64,000 nt of DNA from Amborella trichopoda (GCF_000471905.2 NW_006499801.1:357536-421535), one strand, 5' to 3'; positions 12,692 to 23,930 are shown, counted from the first letter of the stretch. The notes: generated by a model not told the origin, from the sequence alone. Translations and numbers: made by a program.

Positions 12692-13528
12692 TTATGCCCA
12701 AAAGATCTCCTCTTTTTTGAGAATGGACTGGTATAGAACTTTCAAGGAAGTTCTCCTCTGAGACTTAGATGGAAGAAGGCTTCTAGATTCCTCCTCTGCA
12801 TCTAAGTGTTTAATTTCCTCAAGGGTTTCATTCTTATGCGATGCGAAAGACCCTGGTAAGCTCCTACTCCAGGACCTCAATTGAGCTTTTAGAAGTTGAA
12901 GTTTTCGTTGAAATCTGAAACTTGCCCATTCAAAAACTGTTTGGAAGAGTGATGGCCACCAAGCAGGTAGAAGAGTGATCAAAGAACTTTCTTGGTGCCA
13001 AGAGAGTTCAAATCTAAAAGGTTTAGGGTCTCTGTAAGATGGTTCAGTATTTAGGATCAAGGGGCAGTGGTCCGATGTGGGTTTAGGCAAGGCTAGTACG
13101 TGAGAGCCAACAAAGGTTGCGTCGCAATCTAAGGAAATCAAGAAATGGTACAGTTTTGAGAGAAAGGGGGAGGAAGAGTGGTGGGACCAAGTGAATTGTG
13201 CTCCTTGTATCGAAAGATCAAGGAGCTGGTTATCAGTGATGAAATCAAAGAATAGGTTCATGGCTGGAGAAATCTGGATGAAGAATTTATCTCGAAAGAC
13301 CATCTTGTAACGTTGAAGTTCCCCCCCAATACACCACTTCGAATGGGAAAGAGTTGCAGCAGAGTTTAGTTTGTTCCAAAGCTGAGGCCTAAGGGCATCT
13401 TGGTTGGGGCCATAGACGCCCGAGAATTTCCATTGGAGGCTATCGAAAACCCTAGACAAGAGAACGGTGATAGAATAGGAAGCCACGACCGAGGAGGACA
13501 GGGATTGTTTGGAGGGGTCCCAAATCAT
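12692..13528 (-). pseudogene. LINE 1 endonuclease (APE-like)
   Basis: A 278-codon open frame. Landmarks of the family: FSGVYGPN near the start, a GGDFN-like position that here reads WCIGGELQR (aspartate and asparagine lost), LLDLSIQGAQFTWS, DRFL-like YHFLIS, and the catalytic SDHCPLIL. It continues into the linker ahead of RT with FRFELSW. This enzyme nicks the target DNA to prime reverse transcription. Loss of the GGDFN residues suggests it is inactive. Confidence 0.88.
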
Positions 13529-14090
13529 CCATATTCCTCTCGAGGCCCTTGCAGCCGGAAGAACCTCCCGCTGACACCATCTTCAACCCCATACCTGTCT
13601 AACATGTTGGAGCGTTGGTGACAGAAGTTTTGCTTCAGAAAGGGCAAGAATAGTAGGGTGATATTTGATGCAAAGGTCTCTAACAGATTGCTTTTTGAAG
13701 GGCAATCCCAACCCTCAAATATTATAAGATAAGATTAGCATCCAGGTTTCAGGGTGAGAGGGAGTTCCTTGGCGAACGTCAAACCACTGAACCACTCGGA
13801 GAAAGCGTCAGTGGAAGATTAGAGAAAGAAAGAGGAAGAGGGATAGGTCTATCGTAATTGATACTTGAGGCTAAAATTTCCTTGCTTCCCTTTTTGCTTA
13901 CCTTTGATTTGCATTGTAAGTGGGCCTTGAAGAATTCTTAAAAGGGCCATTTGGGCCTCTATGCGAAAATCCCATCACCTGCAAGACGAATTGAATCTTT
14001 CCTTGTGCTCTGTCCATACAGTTGACAAAGGAGGAAGTAACCGACATAGGGGATTGGTGTCCTTCAGAAGAGCCCTGCGAGGATCCGAGG

Positions 14091-15323
14091 CTATAGTTTT
14101 AGCGAGCTTCTCCCAGTCCCCATGATGGAAGGGGAAGGCAGAGAGTAAGAAGAAGCTTTCTCGATGCCTATAGGGGCCAATCCATCCTCAAGAGTAGGGC
14201 GGAAGATCGCCATCGTCGATTCAAAGAGCTTGTCTTTGTTAGGGTTTGGGTTCTGGTCTTCTGAGTCATCATAGAAGCCCAAAGGATCTTTCAGCTCTTC
14301 AACAACAGGGGAAAGGGTCGAAGAGGAGGAAGGGTGGAAGAAGTTAGGAATAGAGAAAGGGTTGAGACTTGAAAAGAGGGATGGCTCAGAGGAAGGGTGC
14401 AAAGGAAGTCCAGACTCGATGGGGGGGAGAGAAGAGATGGGGGTGGGGGCTGGGATCATCGTGAGAGGAGGATGAATTTCCTCTAATGGAGTATAACCCG
14501 AGGGGTTGGGAGGGGGAGCAGTAGGCGAAGGGAAGCAAACACAGAGGCTTGAGACCCTATTGAAATAGAGTATTGGGGTAGGAGAACCTGTGGGAACACA
14601 GACAATAAGCGGGTCCCCACTGTAAGGGTTAAGAGGAACACGTAAAATACCTTGCCAAGCTGAAGCAGGGCTGCCCGCTGACGAAGGGTCCATATCTGGG
14701 GGACAGCTGGGAATTAGAGGTGGAAGAGAAGCTTCCTCTAACAAGGAAGGTGGGTCCTCAGGGAGAGTAGGCCGAGGGGAGGGTGAGAGAGGTTCAGAGT
14801 CGAAAGGGGTAAGGAGGGGAAGAAATAGTGCGAGAGAGAGAGAGGGACAGGGGGATGCAGAGAGGCAAAGAGAGAAGAAGGGGAGCGGAGGTCTATAAAA
14901 AGTGGGGACAAACTTGAGTTCGCAGACTGCGGCAGAGGCGAGAAGACCTGGCGGCAAGAGGGCAGCAGGTCAGAGGGGCTTGAGAGAGAAGCAAAAGAGA
15001 TATAGGGGAGTGGGGAGAGAAAGGTCGACAGCTTGATTGATGGAGAAAGAGGGGAGCAGAGATATATAAAAAGAGGGGATACACTTGAGTTTGTAGACTG
15101 CGGTAGAGGCGAGAAGACCTGGCGACAAGAGGGCAGCTGGTCAGAGTCCTGAGAGAGAACCAAAAGAGATATAGGGGAGAGGGGAGGGAAAGGTCGGCAG
15201 CTTGATTGATGGTGAAAGCCCCAAGGAGGATATAGGGGCGATTGGAGACAAAGGATGGGGACCGAGTATAGAAGACCTAACGACAGGTCTTGGGTTAAGG
15301 AAGGAAGAGTTGCTTGCTGGCAA
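14091..15323 (-). pseudogene. LINE 1 ORF1 C-terminal part, proline/serine-rich
   Basis: Overlapping minus-strand frames, mainly 14957-14091 (288 codons from the first ATG) and 15163-14738. They are rich in Pro, Ser and Leu with no recognised fold. Position between ORF1 core (24954 downwards, on the other side of the gypsy insertion) and endonuclease suggests the low-complexity tail of LINE ORF1 or the ORF1-ORF2 spacer. It contains a 171-bp in-frame tandem repeat. Product function is not recognised. Confidence 0.5.
14880..15240. repeat. 171-bp tandem repeat (57 codons in frame) in LINE 1
   Basis: Two full units and part of a third. The minus-strand frame shows PSCRQVFSPLPQS twice, exactly 57 residues apart, and PSIKL(S/P)TF recurs. 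On the plus strand the unit includes tataaaaag, then gcagactgcgg and gcttgattgatgg. Unit length is a multiple of three, so the open frame is preserved. Confidence 0.85.
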
Positions 15324-15386
15324 CGAAAGCAGGGGGCTTTATGAGATAGTAGTCATCTCAAGCATAGGAGCAGGTGTCCCAATGGA

Positions 15387-15391
15387 AGGAG
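15387..15391. repeat. Target site duplication, left copy (AGGAG)
   Basis: AGGAG immediately before the TGTAAGG start of the left LTR, matched by AGGAG at 23931-23935 directly after the right LTR end GTGACA. Five bases is the usual size for LTR retrotransposons. Confidence 0.9.
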
Positions 15392-15424
15392 TGTAAGGAC
15401 CCAGACTTTTCTAGCATTTTGAGG

Positions 15425-15930
15425 ATGCCACTGCACGTGCATGAGGAAGTCGTCGTGTGTGTAGGCAGCCATCGTGGGTGCATGAGGAAGCCGTCGAGCG
15501 TGCATGAGGAAGCCGTCGTGCGTGTAGGCAGCCATCGTGCGTGCGTGAGAGGCCGCAGTGCTTGGATGAGGAAGCCGTTGCGTGTGCATGAGGCACTGTC
15601 GCGCGTGCATGAGGAAGCCGTCGTGCGTGCGTGAGAAGCCGCCTTGCATGCATGAGGAAGCCGCCTTGCGTGCATGAGGAAGCCGCCGCGTGTGCATATG
15701 GAAGCCGCCGCGCGTGCATGAGGAAGCCGCCGTACGTGCATGAGAAGCCGCCTTGCGTGCATGAGGAAGCCGTTGCGCGTGCATGAGGAAGCCGCCGTGC
15801 GTGTAGGCAGCCACCGTACGTGCAGGAAGCCACCGCGCGTGCATGAAGAAGCCGTCACGCATGCGTGCGTGTAGGCAGCCACCATGGATGCGTGAGAAGC
15901 CGCTTCATGTGCATGAGGGTGCTGCCGTGC
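15425..15930. repeat. 22-bp GC-rich minisatellite in left LTR
   Basis: Units of mostly 21-22 bp, core gtgcatgaggaagccgcc, interspersed with a gtgtaggcagccac variant. Because 22 is not a multiple of three and the unit has no minus-strand stop, all three minus frames stay open for 400-500 bp; the resulting Arg/His/Ser-rich frames are not genes. Confidence 0.92.
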
Positions 15931-16552
15931 GCGACAGAGAGAGTGCCGCCGAGCACAATTCTTCCATGATTGTTGCATGCACCTTGTGTGCCAAGTGGCA
16001 CTTGCATGCCTTTTTGTTGAAACTTGGCCTTTGCATGTTGCCAAGGAGGCCACTTGTCATTCTCCTGTTGCCACCCCTTTTTATTTCGGCTTATTTAAAC
16101 CCCTCTCCTCACTATCCACAAGCCTTTACTCTCTCTCTCTCTCACGCCCAACTTCCCAGCCTTAAAGAGCCTTGAGACCCTTAGCCCAACTATCTTTGGA
16201 GCTTGGCCTTGAAGTGCATTGGGAGTCCTTGTAGTACAGTAAGTGGATTCAAGATCCATGTTTCATGCTTTGCTTGAATGCATGTTCAATTTAATTGTTA
16301 AAGTATAAAATTGGGTAGAAATATGAATGTATTTGGAGAACCATGCTTCTGAAATTGGGTTAATCATGCACTCTTTTTTTCCAGAGTTATGACTCTCTTT
16401 TGAATAGTTGTTTGAGTATTGAGAATACCTCTGTTAACCATAAAATTTTGTGGGGAAGTACCCCTTTGAGTCTATTTTCAGAGGGAAAAGACCTCATATC
16501 AATATCTCTTGTGATTGGAAAGTTAGGAGACTTTTGCTAAAATATGGCAAAT

Positions 16553-17115
16553 CTATGACATGAAATTCCAGAAACTTTACATGTTATTGTATTGAACTGT
16601 TTATTAACCAAATCATGTCAGAATGAGTGAAAACCACTTTTAAATAAAATATGAGTGAGTCTAATTCAAAAATAGCTTCGGAACCATGCTGCAATTCTCT
16701 GTGGTTTGAAAATTATGCCCTTTTTTCTATGAAGATGTCACTGTTATCAATGCAGGAAATTTCCAGAACAGTTACATGTTTTTGTATTTAACTGTTTATT
16801 GACCAAATTATGCCATAATGAGTCCAAACCACCTTTAAATGAAATATGAGTGAGTCTAATTCAAAAATAATTCCGGAACCATGCCGAAATTCTCTGTAAT
16901 TTGGAAATTATACCCTTTTTTTTATGTAGATGTCACTGTTATGAATGCAGGAAATTTTCGGAACTATTATATGTTTTTGTATTGAACTGTTTATTGACCA
17001 AATTATGTCAGAATGAGTCCAAACCACTTTTAAATGAAATATGAGTGAGTCTAATTCAAAAGCGGTTTTGGAATCATGCCAAAAATCTCTGTAGTCTGGA
17101 AACTATGCCCAAAAA
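16553..17115. repeat. About 190-bp tandem repeat in left LTR (3 units)
   Basis: Each unit carries a gaactgtttattgaccaaat segment, then aatatgagtgagtctaattc and a caggaaattt start. The same triple arrangement is at about 22060-22600 in the right LTR, so it predates the insertion. Confidence 0.85.
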
Positions 17116-17224
17116 GATGGACTGTGTTCACTCCTCAAACTAGTAAAGTAACTCGAAAATGTTTTTAACAAACCTTACGACTTGTATTTTGCTCGGACAT
17201 ATTTGTGTGCCTTAAATGTATTCT

Positions 17225-17362
17225 TTGTGGTGATAAGAATGTATTTTGATAAGAATATGTTCTGATAAGAATGTGTTCTGATAAGACTCTGTTCTGATAA
17301 GAATCTGCTCTGATAAGAATCTGTTATGATAAGAATGTGTTCCGATAAAAATGTGCTATAAC
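17225..17362. repeat. 15-bp array (tgttctgataagaat) in left LTR
   Basis: About nine copies of a 15-bp unit without unique spacers. A matching array is at about 22728-22862 in the right LTR. It is a simple tandem repeat, not a spacer-repeat array. Confidence 0.9.
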
Positions 17363-18444
17363 TAGTGGCACTACGCAAAGGGTTACCCATGGTAATGTAA
17401 CCTGATCTAATAAGAACGTTGCACCGACAATTGAGATATTTTTCCTAAGTCCCTATGATAGGATCGGAGTTAGGATGATTGTGTGTGTTGGGTTGGGTCG
17501 CAACCCCCCAAATTTTTGTTTGAGGCACTATTCATTGGGACCCCTTTGGTAGTGTGATGCCCTCTAGCAGAGATGCATAGAGAGGGCTGTATCTTGCAAG
17601 ACCTGTGCCTATCCAAAAGCCCCAAAACACGTTGAGACTGTGTGTGTGTGTGTGTGAAAGCATTACGAAATGGGTCCCCTACTTGTCATTGTCTTTCCTC
17701 CTGAATGATGGTAGAAGTCTTAAGCAATAGGATTGGCTTGGCCTGATGGATAGAGCTTCTACTTCGGGAGTAAGCGAATTAGGGAGTGAGTTAGGTAATG
17801 CTTGCTAAATGTTGCTTATACTTATTAGGCTTATTAAGTTATAGTTTTGATACTTGTAATGGAAAGGTTTGATAAATGGCTAATTCATATGATATCTGCA
17901 TTGTAATTGCTCATCCCTGAAAAAAATCATTCACGACACACTGCTAGATATAATTGTAACGCATGCCATTTGGAGCTACTTACTGGGCTTTATAACTCAT
18001 TCCTTTAACTTCCATCCTAGTAGAACGATAGCCGCACAAGAGCAGACGATTTGGGGATCGTGGCTGATGGCAGGAGATCGTGCTGCTTACAGAAGTTTGT
18101 TTCTCTTGGATGTTTCTGATGGCTGTTAGCCACAAATTTTGTTTTATTTTGAAGTTATGTAATGATCAGGGCCTTTGATGCCCGAGAACCTTTTGTAATA
18201 CTTTGAAAATTTATGTATAGTGTAATTCACAATTTGGGGACCTGGTTGTCCGGCTTTTAGTATATGTGTGTGATGTGAAAGTTTTGTTTTCTTTAGTGGT
18301 TTGCTTTGATTACCGTTTTCCTAAGGCGTTGAGCGTACTCCCACCTGAGTGGCATTCGATACTCTGGATCAAGGTCCCGCAATCTGTTGCCCTCCGGCAA
18401 ATACGGCAGGGGCCAGGGGGTAGAGGGTAGGGTCGTGACAGTTA

Positions 18445-18456
18445 TGGTATCAGAGC
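18445..18456 (+). other. Primer-binding site (initiator tRNA-Met)
   Basis: TGGTATCAGAGC four bases after the left LTR end. It is complementary to the 3' end of plant initiator methionine tRNA, the usual primer for minus-strand synthesis in plant LTR elements. Confidence 0.93.
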
Positions 18457-18617
18457 ATCCACGATAGGATTCTTGGTCTTAGAAGTGTCCTTCGAGTGGT
18501 TTTCGGATAGGCTAGCAACTAGGTGCTCCTGTTTTATGTCGAGATGATGCGGACTCGTGCCAACAATGCGAGTTCTAGTAATGAGCCCTAGTAGAATTCT
18601 TCAAGACGCTTGGGGCC

Positions 18618-19500
18618 ATGACTCAGGCTATGAAATATTACATGCCGACCCCAGCTACCCCTGCCCTAGATCAGGTAGATAGTGGTCTAATTGAGAGATT
18701 TATGAGACTAGCACTTCCAGCATTCTCGGGGCAGGGGGGAGTAGAAAAAGCTGAAAGATGGAAGAGACAAGTAGAGAAGATATTTGATGTTTTGCACTGC
18801 TCAAATGAGCAGAAGGTCAGATTGCGAACTTTTATGCTAGAAGGGGAGGCCGAACATTGGTGGAGTTCAGTAAAATAGTCCTGGATGGAGACGGGGACTG
18901 AGGCCACCTGGGAGAATTTCCTAGTGGCATCTGATGAAAAATATTTCCCCGATTCTGTCCAAGAGAGGAAAGAAGTTTAATTTATTGAGCCGCAACAAGA
19001 GAGGCTGACGGTAGAACAATATGCAGCCAAGTTCGCAGAGCTCTCTTGGTACGCACCCCACATCATCAATACAGAGGCACGCAAGGTAAGCAAGTTTGAA
19101 AGGGGCCTCCGGCCAGATATCAGAGGGAGAGTAATATCAGCCAACCATAAGTCGTTCTCCCCATTAGTAGATCTCGCTACGAAGATCGAGAGAGATTGCG
19201 AGGAATTTCAGTTGAGGAAAGAAGGGAGAGTAAGGTCCGCACCGTCCAGATATTTTGGGAGGAAGACTCGACCGCCTCCGAGGTGAGATGATAGTGGAAG
19301 GCTTAGTCAGGGTAACATGAAAGATCAAAAGACCTTTCAGGGTGATGTGAGGCACACTCGACGCCCGACCTACTCATATTGTGGAAGGAGCAACCACTCT
19401 GCGGCAGAGTGCTATAAGAAATAAAAAACATGTCTTAGGTGTGGAAATCTGACCACTGGATCAAGGACTGCTCCATGGTCAAGCCGGAGAACCGACCAAA
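18618..19500 (+). pseudogene. Gypsy gag with zinc knuckles, broken
   Basis: Begins near ATG 18618 ([15 protein letters not shown]). Retrotransposon gag signature [13 protein letters not shown], then [12 protein letters not shown] and [11 protein letters not shown], a stop, then WENFLVASDEKYFPDSVQER, a stop, and LTVEQYAAKFAELSWYAP with FERGLRPDIR. The nucleic-acid-binding end shows YCGRSNHSAAEC followed by a stop and CLRCGN, where a two-base loss breaks the second knuckle (expected DHWIKDC is readable one frame over). At least four disruptions. Confidence 0.88.
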
Positions 19501-19509
19501 GACTCAAGG

Positions 19510-20091
19510 TTGGGTATTTGCACTTACGGAGCAGGAGTGAAGGCGTCTACCTTAGTGATCAGAGGTACGCTCTTTGTCTGTGGTAGAGAAGCTAAAATCT
19601 TGATTGACCATGGTTCCTCTCACTCTTTTGTTGCACCTCATTTTGCATGTCATCTAAATATTGAACCTTCATGTCTTGACTATACTTTAGTAGTGTGCAC
19701 ACCTGCAGGGGATTCTATGGAAACTGATAGGGTATACAAACTGTGTGCAATATTGCTTGAGAGGTGTGAGTTGCCCATAGACCTGATACTTTTAGATATT
19801 CAGGATTTTGATGTTATTCTGGGCATGGACTGGTTATCCACACACCGTGCTACTGTTAACTGTTATGATAAGATTGAGACCTTTAGACGCCCTAACCAGC
19901 CTGAACTACACTTTATGGGTATCAAGGATGTTCCCCCTCTACACTTTATTTTTGCCCTTCGGGCTTCCCGTCTTCTAGCCAAAAGATGTGTTAGATACTT
20001 AGCCTATGTAGTAGGTAATCGGGACGTCCAGTCCAAGTTAGAAGAGATACCTGTGGTAAGAGAGTACCCAGAAGTTTTTCGGAGGAATTGA
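19510..20091 (+). pseudogene. Gypsy aspartic protease and linker
   Basis: A 193-codon open frame. LIDHGSSHSF stands where gypsy proteases have LIDTGSTHSF; threonine to histidine in the D-T/S-G active-site triplet. FDVILGMDWLSTHRA is the conserved flap/second block, and the frame runs into VVREYPEVF, the start of the RT linker, before a frameshift. Confidence 0.88.
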
Positions 20092-20182
20092 CTTCTTTGC
20101 CTCCAGTCAGGGAGATAAAATTTGAGATAGATGTGGTCCCTGACACTGCTCCTATCTGACTATCTCTAAAGCCCCTGATATA

Positions 20183-20851
20183 ATGGCCCCAGCAGAATGG
20201 AATGAGCTGAAAGAGCAATTGCAAGACTTGTTTGAAAAGGGATTCATTCGACCCAGTGTGTCGCCTTGGGGTGTGCTGGTTCTGTTTGTGAAGAAAAAGG
20301 ATGGGTCCATGAGACTTTGCATAAACTATAAGCAGTTAAATCAGGTAGCAGTAAAGAATACGTATCATTTGCATAGGATTGATGACCTCTTTGATCAGTT
20401 TGAAGGGGCCCAAGTGTTCTCTAAGATCGATCTGCGATCGGGTTATCATCAACTGCGTGTCAAGGAGGAAGATATTCCCAAGACCGCATTTAGAACCCGT
20501 TATGGCCACTACGAGTTTTTAGTAATGTCGTTCGGTCTGACTAATGCCCCAGCTGTTTTCATGGACCTGATGAACAGAATTTTCGGACCCTTTTTGGACA
20601 ATTTTGTTGTGGTTTTTATTGATGACATCTTGGTGTACTCGAAGAGCCTAGATGAGCATAAGCAGCACATGAGAGTAGTCCTTCAGACTTTAAGGAAAGA
20701 AAAGTTGTATGCCAAGTTAAGAAAGAGTGAGTTCTGGCTTTTTAGTGTGGCCTTCCTTGGGCACGTTGTTTCTAGGGATGGGGTCGCGGTGGAACTTTCT
20801 AAGATCGATTTGTGTGGTCAGATGATTGTGAGAAAAGTTTTCAGAAACTAA
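20183..20851 (+). pseudogene. Gypsy reverse transcriptase
   Basis: A 222-codon open frame covering most RT blocks: [59 protein letters not shown], and the catalytic box [15 protein letters not shown]. The two aspartates are intact. The frame is lost near 20830, just before the RNase H connection. Confidence 0.92.
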
Positions 20852-21334
20852 AGAAGAGGTTGACCACGACCTCGTTACTAGCCTTACTCGAAGGACATGA
20901 GGACTTTACAGTTTACACCGATGCTCTCATAAAGGGCTCGAATGTGTACTTATGCAGCGAGGGAAGGTCATTGCATATGCCTCCAGACAGTTAAAGTCAT
21001 ATGAGCAGAATTATCCAACCCATGATTTGGAGCTTGCGGCTATAGTATTCGCCTTGAAAATTTGGAGACATTATCTTTATGGACCCAATTTAAGGTGTTT
21101 TTGGATCATAAGAGCCTCAAGTACCTGTTTTCCCAAAAGGAGTTGAACATGAGGCAAAAGACATGGGTGGACCTATTAAACGATTATGATTTTACCATCC
21201 AATATCACCCGAGCAAAACCAATATAGTAGCCGATGCTCTGAGCAGGAAACCTGTGATATCAATGGCTCATCTGATGGTCCGAGAAATGAAGTTGTTAGA
21301 GGATGTAGAGGGATGGCATCCAGCTCCACCCTAG
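20812..21334 (+). pseudogene. Gypsy RNase H, frameshifted
   Basis: Three overlapping short frames carry the domain in pieces: [11 protein letters not shown] (first catalytic Asp), [20 protein letters not shown] with [20 protein letters not shown], and LNDYDFTIQYHPSKTNIVAD then ALSRKP. At least two frameshifts separate them. Confidence 0.9.
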
Positions 21335-21424
21335 GGTAGTGGGGTAAGTATAGCAGCTTGAATAAGGGTAGAACCCCAGCTTTTTCAACAGATCTGGCTG
21401 GCACAAAAGAAGGATCCCCATCTC

Positions 21425-21780
21425 ATGAAAATTCTGGAAGAGATGAAGTTAGGAAAGAGAGACAATTTCTCTATGAGCAGTGATGACTTGTTGAGATTCA
21501 GAAATCGGATCTATATCTCGAATGATGAGGATGTGAAGAGGGCTATCTTGGAGAAAGCTCACCGCTCTCGTCATGCTATACATCCTGGGAGTAATAAGAT
21601 GTATTAGGACCTGAAGAAAACTTTCTGGTGGGATGACATGAAAAGAGAAGTGACATTGTTTGTCTCTAAGTGTTTACCATTCCAGCAAGTGAAAGTAGAG
21701 CATCATAAATCCATCGGGTTGTTGCAGCCCTTACCCGTGCCGGAATGGAAATGGGAACACGTTGCTATGGTTTGTCTCTG
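21425..21780 (+). pseudogene. Gypsy integrase, N-terminal zinc part only
   Basis: Reads RNRIYISNDEDVKRAILEKA, HRSRHAIHPGSNKMY, a stop, then TFWWDDMKREVTLFVSKC and VPEWKWEHVAM. The HHCC zinc pattern is incomplete (the C-x2-C pair reads CLPF). Sequence stops being integrase at about 21780, where it joins LTR sequence, so the D-D-E catalytic core and everything up to the LTR is deleted. Confidence 0.88.
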
Positions 21781-23930
21781 GACCCTTAGCCCAACTATCT
21801 TTGTTTGAATGCATGTTCAATTTAATCCTTAAAGTATGAAATTGGGTAGAAATATGAATGTATATGGAAAACCATGCTTCAAAAATTGGGTTAATCATGC
21901 ACTCTTTTTTTCTAGGGTTATGACTCTCTTTTGAGTAGTTGTTTGAGAATGAAAATACCTCTTTTAACCATGAAATTTTATGGGGAAGTACCACTTTGAG
22001 TCTATATCTCATGTGATTGGAAAGTTAGAAGACTTTTGGTAGAACATGCCAAATCTATGACATGAAATTCTAAAAACTTTACATGTTTTTGTATTTAACT
22101 GTTTATTTATCAAATCATATCAGAATGAGTCCAAACTACTTTTAAATGAAAGATGAGTGAGTCTAATTCAAAATGATTTTAAAACTATGCCGAAATTATT
22201 TGTGGTTTGGAAATTATGCCCCTTTTTCTATGAATATGTCACTATTATGAATGCAGGAAATTTCCTAAACTGTTACATGTTTTTTTATTTAACTGTTTAT
22301 TGATCAAATTATGTCAGAATGAGTCCAAAAATTTTCCATGAAATATGAGTGAGTCTAATTCCAAAATGGTTTTTGAACCATGCCGAAATTCTCTGTGGTT
22401 TGAAAATTATGTCCTTTTTCTATGAAGATGTCATTGTTATGAATGCAAGAAATTTCCAGAACTATTACATGTTTTAGTATTGAACTGTTTATTGATCAAA
22501 TTATATCAAAATGAGTCCAAACCACTTTTAAATGAAATATGAGTGAGTCTAATTCAAAAGTGGTTTTGGAATCATGTCGAAACTCTTTGTGGTCTAGAAA
22601 CTATGCGAAAAAAGGTGGATTGTATTAACTCCTCAAACCAGCAAAGTAACTCAAATATGTTTTTAACGAACCTTACGACTTGTATTTTGCTCTGGACATA
22701 TTTGTGTGTCTTAAATGTATGCTTTGCGATGATAAGAATGTGTTCTGATAAGAATCTGTTCAGATAAGAATGTGTTCTGATAAGACTCTATACTAATAAG
22801 AATCTACTCTGATAAGAATCTGTTCTGATAAGAATGTGTTCCGATAAGAATGTGCTCTGACTAGCGGACTACGCAACGGGTTACCGGTGGTAATGTAATT
22901 TGATATGATAAGAAAGTTGCGTCAACAGTTGAGATATTTTCCCTAACTACCTATGATAGGATCGGAGTTCGGATGATTGTGTGTGTTGGGTTGGGTTGCA
23001 CCCCCCAAATTTCTGTTTGAGGAACTATCCATTGGGATCCTTTTGGAAGTGTGACGCCCTCTAGCGGAGATGCATAGAGAGGGCCATATCTTGCAAGGCC
23101 TGTACCTATCAAAAAGCCCCAAAGCGCACTGGGGCTGTGTATGTGTGTGAAGGCATTACGAAGTGGGTCCCCCACTTGTCACTGTCTTCCCTCCTGAGTG
23201 ATGGTAGAAGTCCTAAGCAATAGGATTGACTTGGCTTGATGGATAGAGTTTCTATTTCGGGAGTAAGCGAATTAGAGAGTGATTTGGTTAATGCTTGCTA
23301 AATGTTGCTTATACTTATTAGGCTTATTAAGTTATAGTTTTGATGCTTGTGATGGAAAGGTTTGATAAATGGCTAATTCATATGATATCTGCATTGTAAT
23401 TGCTCATCCCTGAAAAAAATCATTCACGCAACACTGCTAGATATAATTGTAACACATGGCATTTGGAGCTACTTACTAGGCTTTATAGCTCATTCCTTTA
23501 ACTTCCATCCTTGTAGAACGATAGCCGCAGGTCAAGGGCAGACGATTCGGAAAACGCGGTTGGTGGCAGGAGCTCGTGCTACTTACAGAAGTTTGTTTTC
23601 CTTGTATGTTTTTTATGGCTGTTAGCCACTGATTTTGTTTAAATTTTGAAGTTATGTAATGATCATGCCCTTTGATGCTCGAGAACCTTTTATAATACTT
23701 TGAAATTTTATGTACAGTGTAATTCACAATTTGGGGACTTGGTTGTCCGGCTTTTGGTATATGTGTGTGATGTGAAAGTTTTGTTTTCTTTCGTGGTTTG
23801 CTTTGATTACTGTTTTTCTAAGGCGTTGAGCGCACTCCCACCTAAGTGGCATTCGCTACCCTGGATCACAGTCCCGCACTCTGTTGCCCTCCAGCAAGTA
23901 CGACAAGGGCCAAGGGGCGTTTTCGTGACA
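21781..23930 (+). repeat. Right LTR of gypsy element, 5' truncated
   Basis: Begins abruptly with gacccttagcccaactatct, which lies about 785 bp inside the left LTR (16175 onward), and ends GTGACA. It lacks the minisatellite and has a further loss of roughly 90 bp after position 21802 relative to the left copy. Confidence 0.92.

Larger units (their letters stand above)
9395..15391 (-). mobile_element. LINE 1 (plant L1-type), 3' portion
   Basis: Non-LTR retrotransposon read on the minus strand; its 5' part continues at 23936-24960 beyond the nested gypsy element. In order: proline/serine-rich ORF1 part (about 15.3-14.09 kb), endonuclease (13528-12692), reverse transcriptase (about 12490-11000), zinc-finger RVT domain (10547-10212), RNase H (about 10154-9596). 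The 3' tail contains GTTAACACTTTCAAAAAAT. Many frameshifts and stops interrupt it. No target duplication could be identified. Confidence 0.9.
15392..18440 (+). repeat. Left LTR of gypsy element (about 3.05 kb)
   Basis: Starts TGTAAGGACCCAGAC and ends GGTCGTGACA just before the primer-binding site. It contains a 22-bp minisatellite (15425-15930), a roughly 190-bp unit repeated three times (about 16553-17115) and a 15-bp array (about 17225-17362). The parts from 16175 onward are found again in the right LTR. Confidence 0.93.
15392..23930 (+). mobile_element. Ty3/gypsy LTR retrotransposon, degraded, nested in LINE 1
   Basis: Left LTR 15392-18440, primer site 18445-18456, gag about 18618-19500, protease about 19510-20091, RT 20183-20851, RNase H about 20812-21330, integrase N-terminus about 21425-21780, then the right LTR from 21781. 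A perfect 5-bp target duplication flanks it. The integrase core, polypurine tract and 5' part of the right LTR are deleted. The long LTRs (over 3 kb) and pol order fit the chromovirus side of Ty3/gypsy, but the chromodomain region is gone, so that is inference. Aligned by eye near the 3' ends, the LTRs differ at about one base in ten, an old insertion. Confidence 0.95.

Noticed and set aside
15353-16053. Three overlapping minus-strand open frames of 140-231 codons rich in Arg, His, Ser and Cys
   Set aside because: They are translations of the 22-bp minisatellite in all three frames, with the same peptide shifting between frames. This is not a gene.
17225-17362. Regular short repeats that might suggest a CRISPR-like array
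   Set aside because: The 15-bp units are contiguous with no unique spacers, lie in an LTR of a plant element, and recur in the other LTR.
17725-17800. tRNA-like wording (tgatggatagagcttctact) in the LTR
   Set aside because: No cloverleaf pairing or B-box could be built, and the same sequence is repeated in the other LTR.
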